Origin: DASSSY01 sp035708205
GTDB lineage: Bacteria > Bacteroidota > Bacteroidia > Chitinophagales > Chitinophagaceae
DNA length: 64,000 bases
Direction of reading: 5' to 3'
Assembly: GCA_035708205.1 (NCBI GenBank)
Contig: DASSSY010000006.1
Coordinates: forward strand, 1-64,000
Position numbers and translations under genes: made by a program. The notes beneath the pieces are model-generated. The model was not told the origin of the DNA. It saw only the letters and a list, made by a program, of their open reading frames with translations, and did no database searches. Shown here piece by piece: positions 1 through 8,704 of the stretch (positions are counted from its first letter, which is position 1; every line of letters starts with the position of its first letter).

Positions 1-1
1 G

Positions 2-1102
2 TCGCTTACGCACAACGGCCAGAGCTACACTTCCTCAACATTACTGAGCGATACCCTTCACTTTACTGGTCATGGTTGCGACAGCGCTTATTTGAACACT
101 TACCTGTGGGTGCATCCGGCGGATACGCAAAGCGTGGTGATTGACACGTCCGGTTGCGGCAGCGTTATTTTTGAGGGGCAGACCTATATGGCGAGCACGA
201 ATCTTTTAGACACGATCAGTAACCAGTATGGCTGCGACAGCCTTTACCGTCATGTCCAGGTAACCGTTTATAATTCTACCGTGATTACGAAGAGTAAAGA
301 TACGGTGGCTTGTGATGAGCTAAATTTCTGGGGGCATACTTATTACAGGAATACCACGGTTGATACGGTGTACAAAAGCGTTCATGGGTGTGACAGCCTG
401 TTGCTGGCAGTTAGGGTCTTTATCAATCATTCCGTTAGAGATACCACTACGGCCTCTATCTGCCGGGGCGATACCTATTTGTTTAATGGGCAGGGGTACA
501 GGAATAGCGGGGTATATACCGCTTCTTTCCCTTACTGGAACGGATGTGACAGCATATCGGTACTGATCTTGGATGTTCATGAATTACCGGATGTGACCGT
601 TGATATTACAGTGCCTCCGGTTCAGTTTTGTGAGGGGAATCCGATCGTACTGCAGGCCCATGGCGCCATGAGCTACCATTGGGTAACAGACTATGGAAAG
701 GATTACGGAAGTGGGGATAGCATGGCTATAATTATGGTTAAGCCCGATCTTGCGGTTATGACTATAGGAAAGGATGTCTACGGTTGTGTCGATACTGCGG
801 TTACAAATCTTCATTCAGAGCCTTGTTGCACGATTTTCATGCCCAATGTTTTCACGCCAAACGGAGACGGGAGAAACGATCTGTTCGGCCCGGGAGCCAA
901 CGGCAGCTTTTCAGAATACCGGTTAGAGATATTTAATCGCTATGGGCAAAGGATATTCGTGGCTTTCAGTAAGGAAGAGAAATGGGACGGTACGATTGGC
1001 GGTCAGCCGGCAGCAATGGGTACGTACTTTTATCGGGTCATGGCAAAATGCATGGATGGAAAATCTTTGATCAAACAGGGTGATCTGACCCTGATGCGGT
1101 AG
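2..1102 (+). CDS. CHU_C-type secreted surface protein, 5'-truncated at window edge
   Basis: The frame is open from base 2 with no start, so only the last 366 residues of a larger protein are visible. A TTG at 92 is an internal Leu codon: the repeat unit containing GCDSAY runs across it. The visible part has four repeats marked by GCDS (GCDSAY, GCDSLY, GCDSLL, GCDSIS), each followed by a beta-like stretch, as in repeat-rich Bacteroidota surface proteins. It ends in a gliding-motility-associated C-terminal domain of about 85 residues containing PNVFTPNGDGRND and a terminal GDLTLMR. Known of the family: this domain directs export and surface attachment through the type IX secretion system. The next gene begins 23 nt downstream and encodes the same kind of tail, so the two are probably one operon. 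The ligand is unknown. Confidence 0.85.
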   Translation, partial: SLTHNGQSYTSSTLLSDTLHFTGHGCDSAYLNTYLWVHPADTQSVVIDTSGCGSVIFEGQTYMASTNLLDTISNQYGCDSLYRHVQVTVYNSTVITKSKDTVACDELNFWGHTYYRNTTVDTVYKSVHGCDSLLLAVRVFINHSVRDTTTASICRGDTYLFNGQGYRNSGVYTASFPYWNGCDSISVLILDVHELPDVTVDITVPPVQFCEGNPIVLQAHGAMSYHWVTDYGKDYGSGDSMAIIMVKPDLAVMTIGKDVYGCVDTAVTNLHSEPCCTIFMPNVFTPNGDGRNDLFGPGANGSFSEYRLEIFNRYGQRIFVAFSKEEKWDGTIGGQPAAMGTYFYRVMAKCMDGKSLIKQGDLTLMR

Positions 1103-1125
1103 GTATAACTTTTTAAACAGATAAA

Positions 1126-3075
1126 TTGTGCCAGGTGTTTGTAATAATCCGGAAAATAGCTAAATCCTTTGGCCTGAGAATATCCATTGGCATGTTTGTG
1201 ATCGCTCTTATTTTAATGGCATACGGGGCATACGGGCAAACGTTTAATTATTTCTTATCGGGGAACCCGATCTCCACGACGGGTTGGATTACCTCTGCTC
1301 AGAGCTATGTCAATGGCGGGGAATTTGTCCTGACTGATCCGCAGCCCACGCAGGCTGGCTATATTTATTATGCGACGCCTCAGAACCTGGCTAACTGTTC
1401 CCGGTTTACGGTCACTTTCGATTTCAAAATCAGCCAAAGCTCTTCCCCCACCGCGGATGGCATTGCGTTTTGGTATATCTCCAACCCGCCTACGGGTTTT
1501 ATTAACGGGGGAGGCCTGGGACTTCCTTCCTACCCGGACGGTTTGGTGTTATTATTGGATACCTATAATAATAATGGATTGCCTGATGACAATCCTTTGG
1601 TTTCTTTACGCCGTTACGACGGTACGGTACAGGGATATGTCGAAGGTTCAACAACAGGACAAATTACTCCCGATGTGACTTATCAAAATTTTATTGCCGA
1701 TACGGGATGGCATACGTGTAAGCTGATTTATTCGTTCGGAACGGTATCCGTTGGCTTTGATAATAATCCGCCAATTATGACCGGTACGACCGTTCTCAGC
1801 AATATTACGGGATATTTTGGCTTTTCTGCTAGCACTGGAGCATTATGGTCTGAACAGGTTATTAAAAACGTATCTATTTCAGGAGCTCCGGATCCGATAC
1901 CACCGGTGGTGGATTCCATATTTTATTGCCAGAATAGCCCGGCTGTCCCACTCAGCGCTGAAGGAGATCCGGGAACACAAATTAATTGGTATATTTCAGC
2001 TACAGGCGGGGCGCCATTATCAGCAGCTCCGACTCCGAATACTGCTGTTCCGGGCACCTATATTTGGTATGTTAGCGAAGCCGTTCCCGAATGCGGCCTG
2101 GAAAGTGACCGGGCCCCGGTAGTCGTAACGGTCAAACCGCTTCCCGAGTATTCTTTATATGATACGATTTGCCCGGGAAGTGCCTACAATTTTTATGGAG
2201 AAGAATTGTATGAACCCGGAACCTATTCTACCACCCGGTCATCTTCGGATAGTACCGTATGTGACAGCTTAATTACGCTTTATCTTTCTGCGGGAGTATT
2301 TCCCGATCTGCAATTAGACCCAAGTCCGCAAATTTTATTTTGCCAGGGGGACAGCGTCCTGTTAAAATTGACCAATCCGGTAGCGGGGGCGGATTACAAA
2401 TGGTATTTGAATGATATTGAAATAACCGGTTTGGAGGATATGAACACCTGTTTTGTTTCTGCACCGGGAATTTATCAGGTCATTGGTGACTTAAATGGCT
2501 GTATCGATACCTCAGGAGTGGTGCAGGCTGATGTTTCGCCGGCACCTGTGGCCGGGATAGTTATACCGGAAGATGATAATATCTGTACCCTGGATACTCT
2601 AATGCTTCAGGCGGAAGGAGATGACGGTTATGAATATGAATGGTCGCCGGAGAACGTGTTTAATCCCGGTGGAGGGGCGACAGGAAAGGTTGTTTATGGT
2701 ATATTCAGCCAGCTACAGACGAAAGTCATGCTGACCGCCTATAATGAATATAATTGCGTGTCAAGAGATTCAATAATCATACAAACACACCCCTGTTGTG
2801 ATATTTTTGTCCCGACAGCATTTTCTCCTAATGGGGACGGGACAAATGACCGCTTTTTTCCGGAGCTGCAACCGGGGCAAAAGCTCCTTGAGTTCTCCGT
2901 TTATGACAGATGGGGGAAAATGGTTTATCATACCGCTTCAGGGAACCAGGGATGGGGCGGCGCTTATCCTGATGGACAAGCCGCGGGGAGCGGCACCTAT
3001 ATGTATTACATGGCTTACACATGCCCGAACGGTACAATTCTGTATAAAAGAGGAGATGTTACCTTAATAAGGTAG
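1126..3075 (+). CDS. L-type lectin-like, CHU_C-domain secreted protein
   Basis: The 649-residue product starts with a probable signal peptide: basic IRKIAKSFGLR, a hydrophobic core, and cleavage after AYG. The start is TTG 1126; the in-frame ATG at 1192 would remove the basic n-region, so TTG is preferred. Residues about 40-255 resemble a legume/L-type lectin sandwich, with FTVTFDFKIS, DGIAFWY and PDGLVLLLDTYNNNG typical of sugar-binding members. An Ig-like segment rich in W and Y follows at about 265-340, then GCDS/CDSL-type repeats. The C-terminus is a CHU_C domain (PTAFSPNGDGTND to GDVTLIR) closely related to that of the preceding gene. Inference: a T9SS-exported adhesin or polysaccharide-binding protein. 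The lectin call is from motif appearance only. Confidence 0.8.
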   Translation: MCQVFVIIRKIAKSFGLRISIGMFVIALILMAYGAYGQTFNYFLSGNPISTTGWITSAQSYVNGGEFVLTDPQPTQAGYIYYATPQNLANCSRFTVTFDFKISQSSSPTADGIAFWYISNPPTGFINGGGLGLPSYPDGLVLLLDTYNNNGLPDDNPLVSLRRYDGTVQGYVEGSTTGQITPDVTYQNFIADTGWHTCKLIYSFGTVSVGFDNNPPIMTGTTVLSNITGYFGFSASTGALWSEQVIKNVSISGAPDPIPPVVDSIFYCQNSPAVPLSAEGDPGTQINWYISATGGAPLSAAPTPNTAVPGTYIWYVSEAVPECGLESDRAPVVVTVKPLPEYSLYDTICPGSAYNFYGEELYEPGTYSTTRSSSDSTVCDSLITLYLSAGVFPDLQLDPSPQILFCQGDSVLLKLTNPVAGADYKWYLNDIEITGLEDMNTCFVSAPGIYQVIGDLNGCIDTSGVVQADVSPAPVAGIVIPEDDNICTLDTLMLQAEGDDGYEYEWSPENVFNPGGGATGKVVYGIFSQLQTKVMLTAYNEYNCVSRDSIIIQTHPCCDIFVPTAFSPNGDGTNDRFFPELQPGQKLLEFSVYDRWGKMVYHTASGNQGWGGAYPDGQAAGSGTYMYYMAYTCPNGTILYKRGDVTLIR

Positions 3076-3198
3076 TTGCGTCAAAGTAAGCTGTTCCAGG
3101 CTGATGTTCAAGTGGATGATATGTAATAAGCGATAGTTTGTCATTTTCGAATCACGGCAATAACATAACCCCCTATATTTCTCTTTCATTATTCTGGT

Positions 3199-3231
3199 AC
3201 TTAGCCCCCGCAAAGCATGCGGGGGCTAAGT
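3199..3231 (+). terminator. Hairpin terminator after the CHU_C gene pair
   Basis: A perfect 14-bp inverted repeat with a 5-nt loop: ACTTAGCCCCCGCA pairs with TGCGGGGGCTAAGT. It lies 124 nt after the stop of the lectin-like gene. There is no long T-run after it, so it may be a factor-dependent stop, or act in both directions. Confidence 0.55.
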
Positions 3232-3323
3232 CAATTAACTCTCTGTCCTAACAAAGATGCCGTACCTTCCGGAAAAACTATATATTGCGGTATCCCGGGG
3301 TAATTTTTTTTCCTTGTATTGCT

Positions 3324-3331
3324 TACTTTTG
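3324..3331 (+). promoter_or_regulatory. -7 element TACTTTTG before the AIM24-family gene
   Basis: TACTTTTG matches the Bacteroidota -7 consensus TAnnTTTG and predicts a start of transcription near 3337, upstream of ATG 3353. No well-spaced -33 TTTG is visible. Confidence 0.35.
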
Positions 3332-3352
3332 GATTTACTTAAAGGCTTGCTT

Positions 3353-4138
3353 ATGCGCAACGATGAGATTGATTATAAAATTTTTGGAGAGGAACTTCAG
3401 TGTGTCGAAATTGAACTGGATCCTTCCGAAACCGTTATTGCCGAACCCGGCAGCTTTATGATGATGACCGGTGGTATTCAGATGCAAACGCTATTTGGCA
3501 GTGGCGATGAAACCGGTTTCCTGGGAAAATTATTCGCGGCCGGGAAACGGGTGCTTACCGGAGAAAAGCTTTTCCTGACGGCCTTTTCCAATATGTCCGG
3601 ACAAAAGCAGCAAATTACTTTTGCCGGCCCTTATACCGGGAAGATCATTCCTTTGGATCTGGCTCAGCTTGGCGGAAAGGTTATTTGTCAAAAGGATAGC
3701 TTTTTATGTGCGGCCAGGGGGGTCACGGTGGGCATTGAATTTCAGCGTAAGCTGGGTGCCGGTCTCTTTGGTGGCGAAGGCTTTATCATGCAGAAGCTGG
3801 AAGGTGATGGTATGACCTTTGTGCACAGCGGCGGCCACGTGATCGAGAAAGAGTTGCTTCCCGGTGAAATACTGAAGATCGATACCGGCTGTATCGTGGC
3901 TTTTACGCAAAAAGTCGCTTATGACATTCAATTTGTCGGTGGTATCAGGAATTCAATTTTCGGTGGCGAAGGCCTGTTTTTTGCGCAACTGACCGGCCCC
4001 GGTAAAGTGTGGATCCAGACTTTGCCCATTTCCAGGCTGGCGTCAAGAATATTGGCTTATGCCGCTCCCGGTAACCGGAAAGAGGAAGGCAGTTTATTGG
4101 GTGGCCTGGGCAATCTGCTGGATGGTGACGGCCTGTAG
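3353..4138 (+). CDS. AIM24 / TIGR00266-family protein
   Basis: The 261-residue product from ATG 3353 begins MRNDEIDYKIFGEELQ, the usual N-terminus of TIGR00266/AIM24 proteins, and has AEPGSFMMMTGGIQMQT, Gly-rich turns and the beta-rich repeats of this double-barrel fold. The open frame extends upstream to 3257, but that stretch is not family-like and a -7 promoter element lies inside it. Known: bacterial AIM24-like proteins are widespread and of unclear biochemical role; the name comes from a mitochondrial biogenesis factor. No signal peptide is seen, so it is probably cytoplasmic. The gene converges on priA with a single base between the two stop codons. Confidence 0.85.
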   Translation: MRNDEIDYKIFGEELQCVEIELDPSETVIAEPGSFMMMTGGIQMQTLFGSGDETGFLGKLFAAGKRVLTGEKLFLTAFSNMSGQKQQITFAGPYTGKIIPLDLAQLGGKVICQKDSFLCAARGVTVGIEFQRKLGAGLFGGEGFIMQKLEGDGMTFVHSGGHVIEKELLPGEILKIDTGCIVAFTQKVAYDIQFVGGIRNSIFGGEGLFFAQLTGPGKVWIQTLPISRLASRILAYAAPGNRKEEGSLLGGLGNLLDGDGL

Positions 4139-4139
4139 A

Positions 4140-6593
4140 TTACCATGGGTCGATGTCTATGATAACCTGGACGCCCGAAAAACCTTTTAAGCCCTGCAGC
4201 CTTTGAATGGCGGTCAGGATCTCCTGTTTTTGGGAAGATAAGGCGGCGCCGCTTTTGGGCAGTTTTAGCCGGATCTCGAAAAGATACAGGTTCCGGATTT
4301 TTGATACTACTGCCGGGGCAGGTCCCTGGATGTGTACCCGGGGAACGTGCTGCAACTGTTCTGCCAAAAAACCGGCCGCGGCCGCGGCCTTTAGCTGATC
4401 GCGGTGTTTTAATGTGAGCTTAATTAATTTACTAAAGGGCGGATAATCAAACTGTGCCCGGAACTGAATTTCCTGCCGGTAAAACTGCCGGTAATCATGT
4501 GCGGCCACCAATTGCAGTAAAGGATGCTGTAAATTGTAGGCCTGGATATACACTTCGCCAGGATCGTCATGGGTCCGCCCTGCCCGGCCGCTGACCTGCT
4601 CCATTAACTGAAAGGCACGCTCATTGACCCTGAAATCCGGGAAGCTCCATAAACTGTCGGCATTCAGGATGCCTACCAGGCCGACATTTTCAAAATCAAG
4701 GCCTTTAACGATCATTTGCGTCCCGACAAGCATATCAATGCTGCCACGTTCAAAATCCCGTATCATCCGGCTCATCGCGTTTTTGCCCCGGACGCTATCG
4801 GTGTCCATGCGGGCAATCCTTCTTTTGGGAAAAATTCTTTGAAGGTCTTCTTCGATTTTTTCCGTGCCGAAGCTTCGGGCAATAATTTTGGCTTGTCCGC
4901 ATTGCGGACAGCTTTTTAGCGGTAATGATTTTTGGCCGCAATAATGACAGTGCAGCCTGTCGCTGACCTTATGGTAGGTCAACGACACGTCACATTGCGG
5001 GCAGTGTGGAATAAATCCGCAGGAAGCACAGATCAGGAAGGGGGCGTAGCCTCTTTTATTTTGAAACAACAGCACTTGTTTCCCCTTGGAAAAAGCGTTC
5101 TGAGCGGCGTTCAATAAGGGCAGGGTTATAATGCCCGATAAAGATGGTTTGATATTTCCGGCCGGTATGGTCTTCACTTCCGGCAATACCTGGTTATGGA
5201 AACGCCGGTGGAGCGCCGCAAAACCGTATTTGCCGGTCTGCACGTTATACGCGCTTTCCAAAGAAGGCGTGGCGGAACCTAAAAGCACCTTGGCCTGATG
5301 CAGGCCCGCCAGGAATATGGAAGCATCCCTGGCCTGGAATCGCGGTGCCGGATCTTGCTGTTTGTAGGAAATTTCGTGTTCTTCATCCACTATGATCTGA
5401 GCCAGGTTTTGAAAAGGCAGCCAAAGAGCTGAGCGGGCGCCAATGATGACCTTATATTGCCCGTTTTGTACCTTATTCCATATCTCTACACGTTCATTAT
5501 TGCTGAACCGGGAATGATAAACGCCAAGCTGGTCGCCGAAATAAGCGAATAAACGTTGCACAAAATGTGTGGTCAGTGCGATCTCCGGCAGTAAAAATAA
5601 AGTTGCCTGCCCTCTTTCGATAGCCTCAAGGATAAGCCTGATATAGAGCATGGTTTTACCGCTTCCAGTAACGCCCTGAAGCAGAACCACCTCTTTTTTG
5701 TCCGACCATTGCCGCCGGATGGCTTGCAGGGCCTTTTCCTGCTCTTCATTTAAAGTATAAGCCGGCGAATGGCGGCCCCGGCTACCGGAATTAGACAGCC
5801 GGCTTATGGTTTTATCACAGGTCTCCAGGATGCCTTTTTGTACCAATGCCTTCAGGGCTGCCGGTTTGGCGCCCGATAGCTTCAGTAGTTCGGCGCTGGA
5901 GACTTCCTTTTCTTTTTGCCTGATCTGAAAAAAATGTAACAGTAGCTCAGATTGCCTGGGGGCCGTCTTCAGGCTGTCGAAAACAGGTCCTAATAACTTC
6001 TCATCGGCAGCCAGGGTGTTGCTCAGGTAGACAAATTGTTCTTCTTTAGGCTTATATTTCTCTTTTAGATCATCTTCAATGAAGGCAAGGCCATATTCGA
6101 GGACTTCGGAAATGGCCCGCGCGTGATTTTTATTATCGACAACCAAACGGATTTCCGCAATGGTCAGCTTTTTCCGGACCTGTAAAGCTTCGGCCAGTAA
6201 ATAGCCCTCATCGGAAAGCGCCTGCGGCAACCCGAATATTTGCTCGTTCCAGATCAGCATGGTTTCATTCATTAATTTCAGATGAGCGGGCAGGGCGGCC
6301 TGCATTACGTCGCCCAAGGTACAGCAGTAATACCGGGAGATCCATGTCCAGAACGCCAGTTGACGTTCCGAGACAATGGGTTGCTGATCCAATAGCTTTT
6401 TGACCGGTTTGACCTGGTAGCTTTCCGGGTGCCGGTGATGCAGCTCGTAAACGATACCCGCATAGCTTTTGTTTTTGCCAAAAGAGACTTCTACCCTCAT
6501 GCCCCGGCGTACTGTTCCCTGAAGAGTTTCGGGAATGCCATAGGTCAGTGTTTTCGGTAAGGCCAGCGGAAGGATGATTTCTGCAAATATCAA
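4140..6593 (-). CDS. priA: Primosomal replication-restart helicase PriA
   Basis: At 817 residues this has the full PriA layout. An N-terminal DNA-binding region (FAEIILPLALPK) is followed by Walker A GVTGSGKT at about 307-314, the DEEH helicase box at about 403-406, and eight zinc-binding cysteines between about 522 and 565 (CASC, CPQC, CHYC, CPQC). Helicase motifs GTEKIEEDL and GRAGR follow. PriA recognises stalled or repaired forks and reloads the replicative helicase. The start is TTG with an AGGA-type ribosome-binding site just upstream; the first residues already match the family. Its 3' end almost touches the AIM24-family gene, and it diverges from the dcw operon. Confidence 0.96.
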   Translation of the reverse strand: MIFAEIILPLALPKTLTYGIPETLQGTVRRGMRVEVSFGKNKSYAGIVYELHHRHPESYQVKPVKKLLDQQPIVSERQLAFWTWISRYYCCTLGDVMQAALPAHLKLMNETMLIWNEQIFGLPQALSDEGYLLAEALQVRKKLTIAEIRLVVDNKNHARAISEVLEYGLAFIEDDLKEKYKPKEEQFVYLSNTLAADEKLLGPVFDSLKTAPRQSELLLHFFQIRQKEKEVSSAELLKLSGAKPAALKALVQKGILETCDKTISRLSNSGSRGRHSPAYTLNEEQEKALQAIRRQWSDKKEVVLLQGVTGSGKTMLYIRLILEAIERGQATLFLLPEIALTTHFVQRLFAYFGDQLGVYHSRFSNNERVEIWNKVQNGQYKVIIGARSALWLPFQNLAQIIVDEEHEISYKQQDPAPRFQARDASIFLAGLHQAKVLLGSATPSLESAYNVQTGKYGFAALHRRFHNQVLPEVKTIPAGNIKPSLSGIITLPLLNAAQNAFSKGKQVLLFQNKRGYAPFLICASCGFIPHCPQCDVSLTYHKVSDRLHCHYCGQKSLPLKSCPQCGQAKIIARSFGTEKIEEDLQRIFPKRRIARMDTDSVRGKNAMSRMIRDFERGSIDMLVGTQMIVKGLDFENVGLVGILNADSLWSFPDFRVNERAFQLMEQVSGRAGRTHDDPGEVYIQAYNLQHPLLQLVAAHDYRQFYRQEIQFRAQFDYPPFSKLIKLTLKHRDQLKAAAAAGFLAEQLQHVPRVHIQGPAPAVVSKIRNLYLFEIRLKLPKSGAALSSQKQEILTAIQRLQGLKGFSGVQVIIDIDPW

Positions 6594-6767
6594 GGAGTCC
6601 TCGGATTTAGCCGCAAGTTAAAGAAAAGATAGGTATGAACGCCCGGATTATTTTTAGGAAAAGCGAGGTTGTTCACCATTGATTTGTTGTTTTCCACATT
6701 AATATAGGTTTTTCCACACAATCTTTCGATGGGTTCAAGCTTTACGGGTTAAAATGCCCGTTAGGGA

Positions 6768-6775
6768 TAGTTTTG
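6768..6775 (+). promoter_or_regulatory. Candidate -7 element of the dcw operon promoter
   Basis: TAGTTTTG fits TAnnTTTG and would start transcription near 6781, between priA and mraZ and just upstream of the MraZ boxes. No clear -33 element was found at the right spacing. Confidence 0.4.
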
Positions 6776-6817
6776 AGCCCTGTTGATACATAGTGGAAAA
6801 AATTTAAAATCTATTAA

Positions 6818-6852
6818 GTGGGAAATTGTGGGAAATTGTGTTTCTTTGTGGT
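6818..6852 (+). promoter_or_regulatory. MraZ operator: 10-bp phased GTGGG boxes
   Basis: GTGGGAAATT occurs twice in tandem (6818-6827, 6828-6837). The same 10-bp phase continues with GTG at 6838 and GTGGT at 6848. MraZ is known to bind direct repeats of TGGGN separated by 5 nt ahead of its own gene, and this array has that geometry. The GTG at 6818 that could extend the mraZ frame is therefore operator, not a start codon. Confidence 0.75.
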
Positions 6853-6871
6853 AGGAAATGGCTTTTCTGCT

Positions 6872-7336
6872 ATGCAAGGATTTTTAGGCGAATATGAAGT
6901 GGCGATGGATGCTAAGGGGCGCTTTTTAGTGCCTTCGGGCTTTCGTAAGCAATTGCCTGACGGTGAGGGGGGGCAGTTTGTCATTAACCGGGGCATGGAA
7001 GCCTGTTTGAATTTATATACCATTTCCGAATGGGATAAGCTGACCGGTAAGCTAAGTCGTTTAAACGATTTTAACCCGAAAGTGCAGTTGTTGAAACGGC
7101 TGATGCTGAATGGCGCTTCCGTTCTGGAACTGGACAGCGCCGGCCGGCTGCTGCTGCCTAAAGCTTTGCAGCAGCATGCTTCTTTACAAAAGGAGCTGGT
7201 TTTCTCTGCGAATATTAACAAGGTTGAAATTTGGGATAAAGATAGCTATTATCAGCATTTGAAAGCAAATAGCCTGGATCTGGGCAAGCTGTCTGCAGAG
7301 GTTTTTGGAAATGAGTTTATCGATCCTTTTCAATAA
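6872..7336 (+). CDS. mraZ: Transcriptional regulator MraZ
   Basis: The 154-residue product begins MQGFLGEYEVAMDAKGR at ATG 6872 and contains the two AbrB-like repeats of MraZ, marked DAKGRFLVPSGFR and DSAGRLLLPKAL. MraZ is a ring-forming DNA-binding protein that represses the division/cell-wall operon. The frame could extend to GTG 6818, but that segment overlaps the operator boxes and lacks family residues. It is the first gene of the dcw cluster, with rsmH 17 nt after its stop. Autoregulation through the boxes at 6818-6852 is inferred. Confidence 0.95.
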   Translation: MQGFLGEYEVAMDAKGRFLVPSGFRKQLPDGEGGQFVINRGMEACLNLYTISEWDKLTGKLSRLNDFNPKVQLLKRLMLNGASVLELDSAGRLLLPKALQQHASLQKELVFSANINKVEIWDKDSYYQHLKANSLDLGKLSAEVFGNEFIDPFQ

Positions 7337-7353
7337 TTAAAATATTGCGTGGA

Positions 7354-8271
7354 ATGGGTATCACCACTTTTTACCACACTTCGGTTTTGAAAGATGAGGC
7401 GATTGTTGCGTTAAACATCCGGCCGGACGGGATATATGTGGATGGTACTTTTGGCGGCGGCGGCCATAGCCGGGCGATCCTGGAGCGGCTGAATGATAAG
7501 GGCCGGCTGATCGCTTTCGACCAGGATGCTGATGCCTGGCAAAATGCGCCCGATGATAAACGTCTGATCCCGGTAAAGGAGAGCTTCCGCTACCTCAGGC
7601 GTTTTTTGAAATTATATGATGCCATGGACGTTGATGGTATCCTGGTCGATTTAGGCGTAAGCTCTTTCCAGTTTGACACTGCGGAACGGGGCTTTTCCAC
7701 CCGCTATGATGGTGAGCTGGATATGCGTATGGATACCCGCCAGCGCCTGACGGCAAAAGATATCATCCGCGAGTATGACGAGCAAAAGTTGCATGAGCTG
7801 TTCGGGCGGTACGGGGAAGTGCGTAATGCCAAAACGCTGGCGCAGACGATTGTAGCCGGAAGAAAAGGGCAGACCGTCAATACGATCGCGGAGTTTAAGG
7901 CCCTGATTGAAAATTGTATAAAAGGAAACCCGAACCGTTACTTGGCACAGGTATTCCAGGCTTTACGGATAGCGGTTAATGATGAGCTGGACGTGCTGAA
8001 ATTGTTTTTGCAGCAGGCGGCCGATTGTTTAAAGCCGGGCGGAAGACTTTGTGTGATCACATTCCATTCCCTGGAAGACCGGATTGTGAAACGCTTTTTA
8101 AAAACAGGAGGATTTACGGATGAAAGGGCTACGGATGTTTTTGGGAAATATTTACAGGAACCACCCTTCAGGGCGTTGAAGCCGGTATTGCCTGGAGATG
8201 AAGAACTGAAACGAAATCCAAGATCCAGAAGCGCGAGGTTAAGAATCGGCGAGAAATTAGGTATGGCTTAA
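7354..8271 (+). CDS. rsmH: 16S rRNA (cytosine-1402-N4)-methyltransferase RsmH
   Basis: The 305-residue protein has the RsmH signature YHTSVLKDEAI at the N-terminus, the SAM-binding DGTFGGGGHS, DLGVSSFQFD and the C-terminal HSLEDRIVKRFLK. It methylates C1402 of 16S rRNA in the ribosomal P site. ATG 7354 is chosen over the in-frame TTG 7345, because the protein then begins MGITTFYH, close to relatives. It is the second gene of the dcw operon, as in most bacteria. Confidence 0.95.
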   Translation: MGITTFYHTSVLKDEAIVALNIRPDGIYVDGTFGGGGHSRAILERLNDKGRLIAFDQDADAWQNAPDDKRLIPVKESFRYLRRFLKLYDAMDVDGILVDLGVSSFQFDTAERGFSTRYDGELDMRMDTRQRLTAKDIIREYDEQKLHELFGRYGEVRNAKTLAQTIVAGRKGQTVNTIAEFKALIENCIKGNPNRYLAQVFQALRIAVNDELDVLKLFLQQAADCLKPGGRLCVITFHSLEDRIVKRFLKTGGFTDERATDVFGKYLQEPPFRALKPVLPGDEELKRNPRSRSARLRIGEKLGMA

Positions 8272-8302
8272 GGTGCTGTTATATATTTGAAAAATGAGTT
8301 GA

Positions 8303-8701
8303 ATGGCAGAATTGGAAAATGAAAGTGTTGTCCCGGTTGAGGCGGGCCTCCCCGGACAAGATGCGGAAGGCGTGCCCGGGGCGAAGGCATGGGACAAGGT
8401 AGTGGATAAGATTACCTATAAAGGAATGGTGCGCAATATGCCTTACCTGATTTTCCTGGCTTTATTGGCCATTATTTACATTGCTAATAATAACCATGCC
8501 ATAGCTTTGGTGAGGGCCATTGATCATAAAAAAAAGGAATTAAAGGAATTACGTTGGCGTTATATGGATCTGCAGTCCCGGTTGATGTATCAAACCTCTG
8601 AGTCGCAATTGAAATTAAAGACGGAGCAATTGGGTCTAAAGCCTTTGAAAGAGCCGGCATTTGAAATTAAGATTATACACAAATCAACTGAAGATAAATA
8701 A
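8303..8701 (+). CDS. ftsL: FtsL-like division protein
   Basis: This 132-residue protein has a cytoplasmic N-terminus of about 45 residues, one membrane helix (YLIFLALLAIIYIA, about 48-61), and then a periplasmic coiled coil (DHKKKELKELRWRYMDLQSR). That is the topology of FtsL, which with FtsQ and FtsB licenses FtsW/FtsI. Sequence conservation in FtsL is low. The assignment rests on topology and on its place between rsmH and ftsI. Only 3 nt separate its stop from the ftsI start. Confidence 0.8.
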   Translation: MAELENESVVPVEAGLPGQDAEGVPGAKAWDKVVDKITYKGMVRNMPYLIFLALLAIIYIANNNHAIALVRAIDHKKKELKELRWRYMDLQSRLMYQTSESQLKLKTEQLGLKPLKEPAFEIKIIHKSTEDK

Positions 8702-8704
8702 TCC

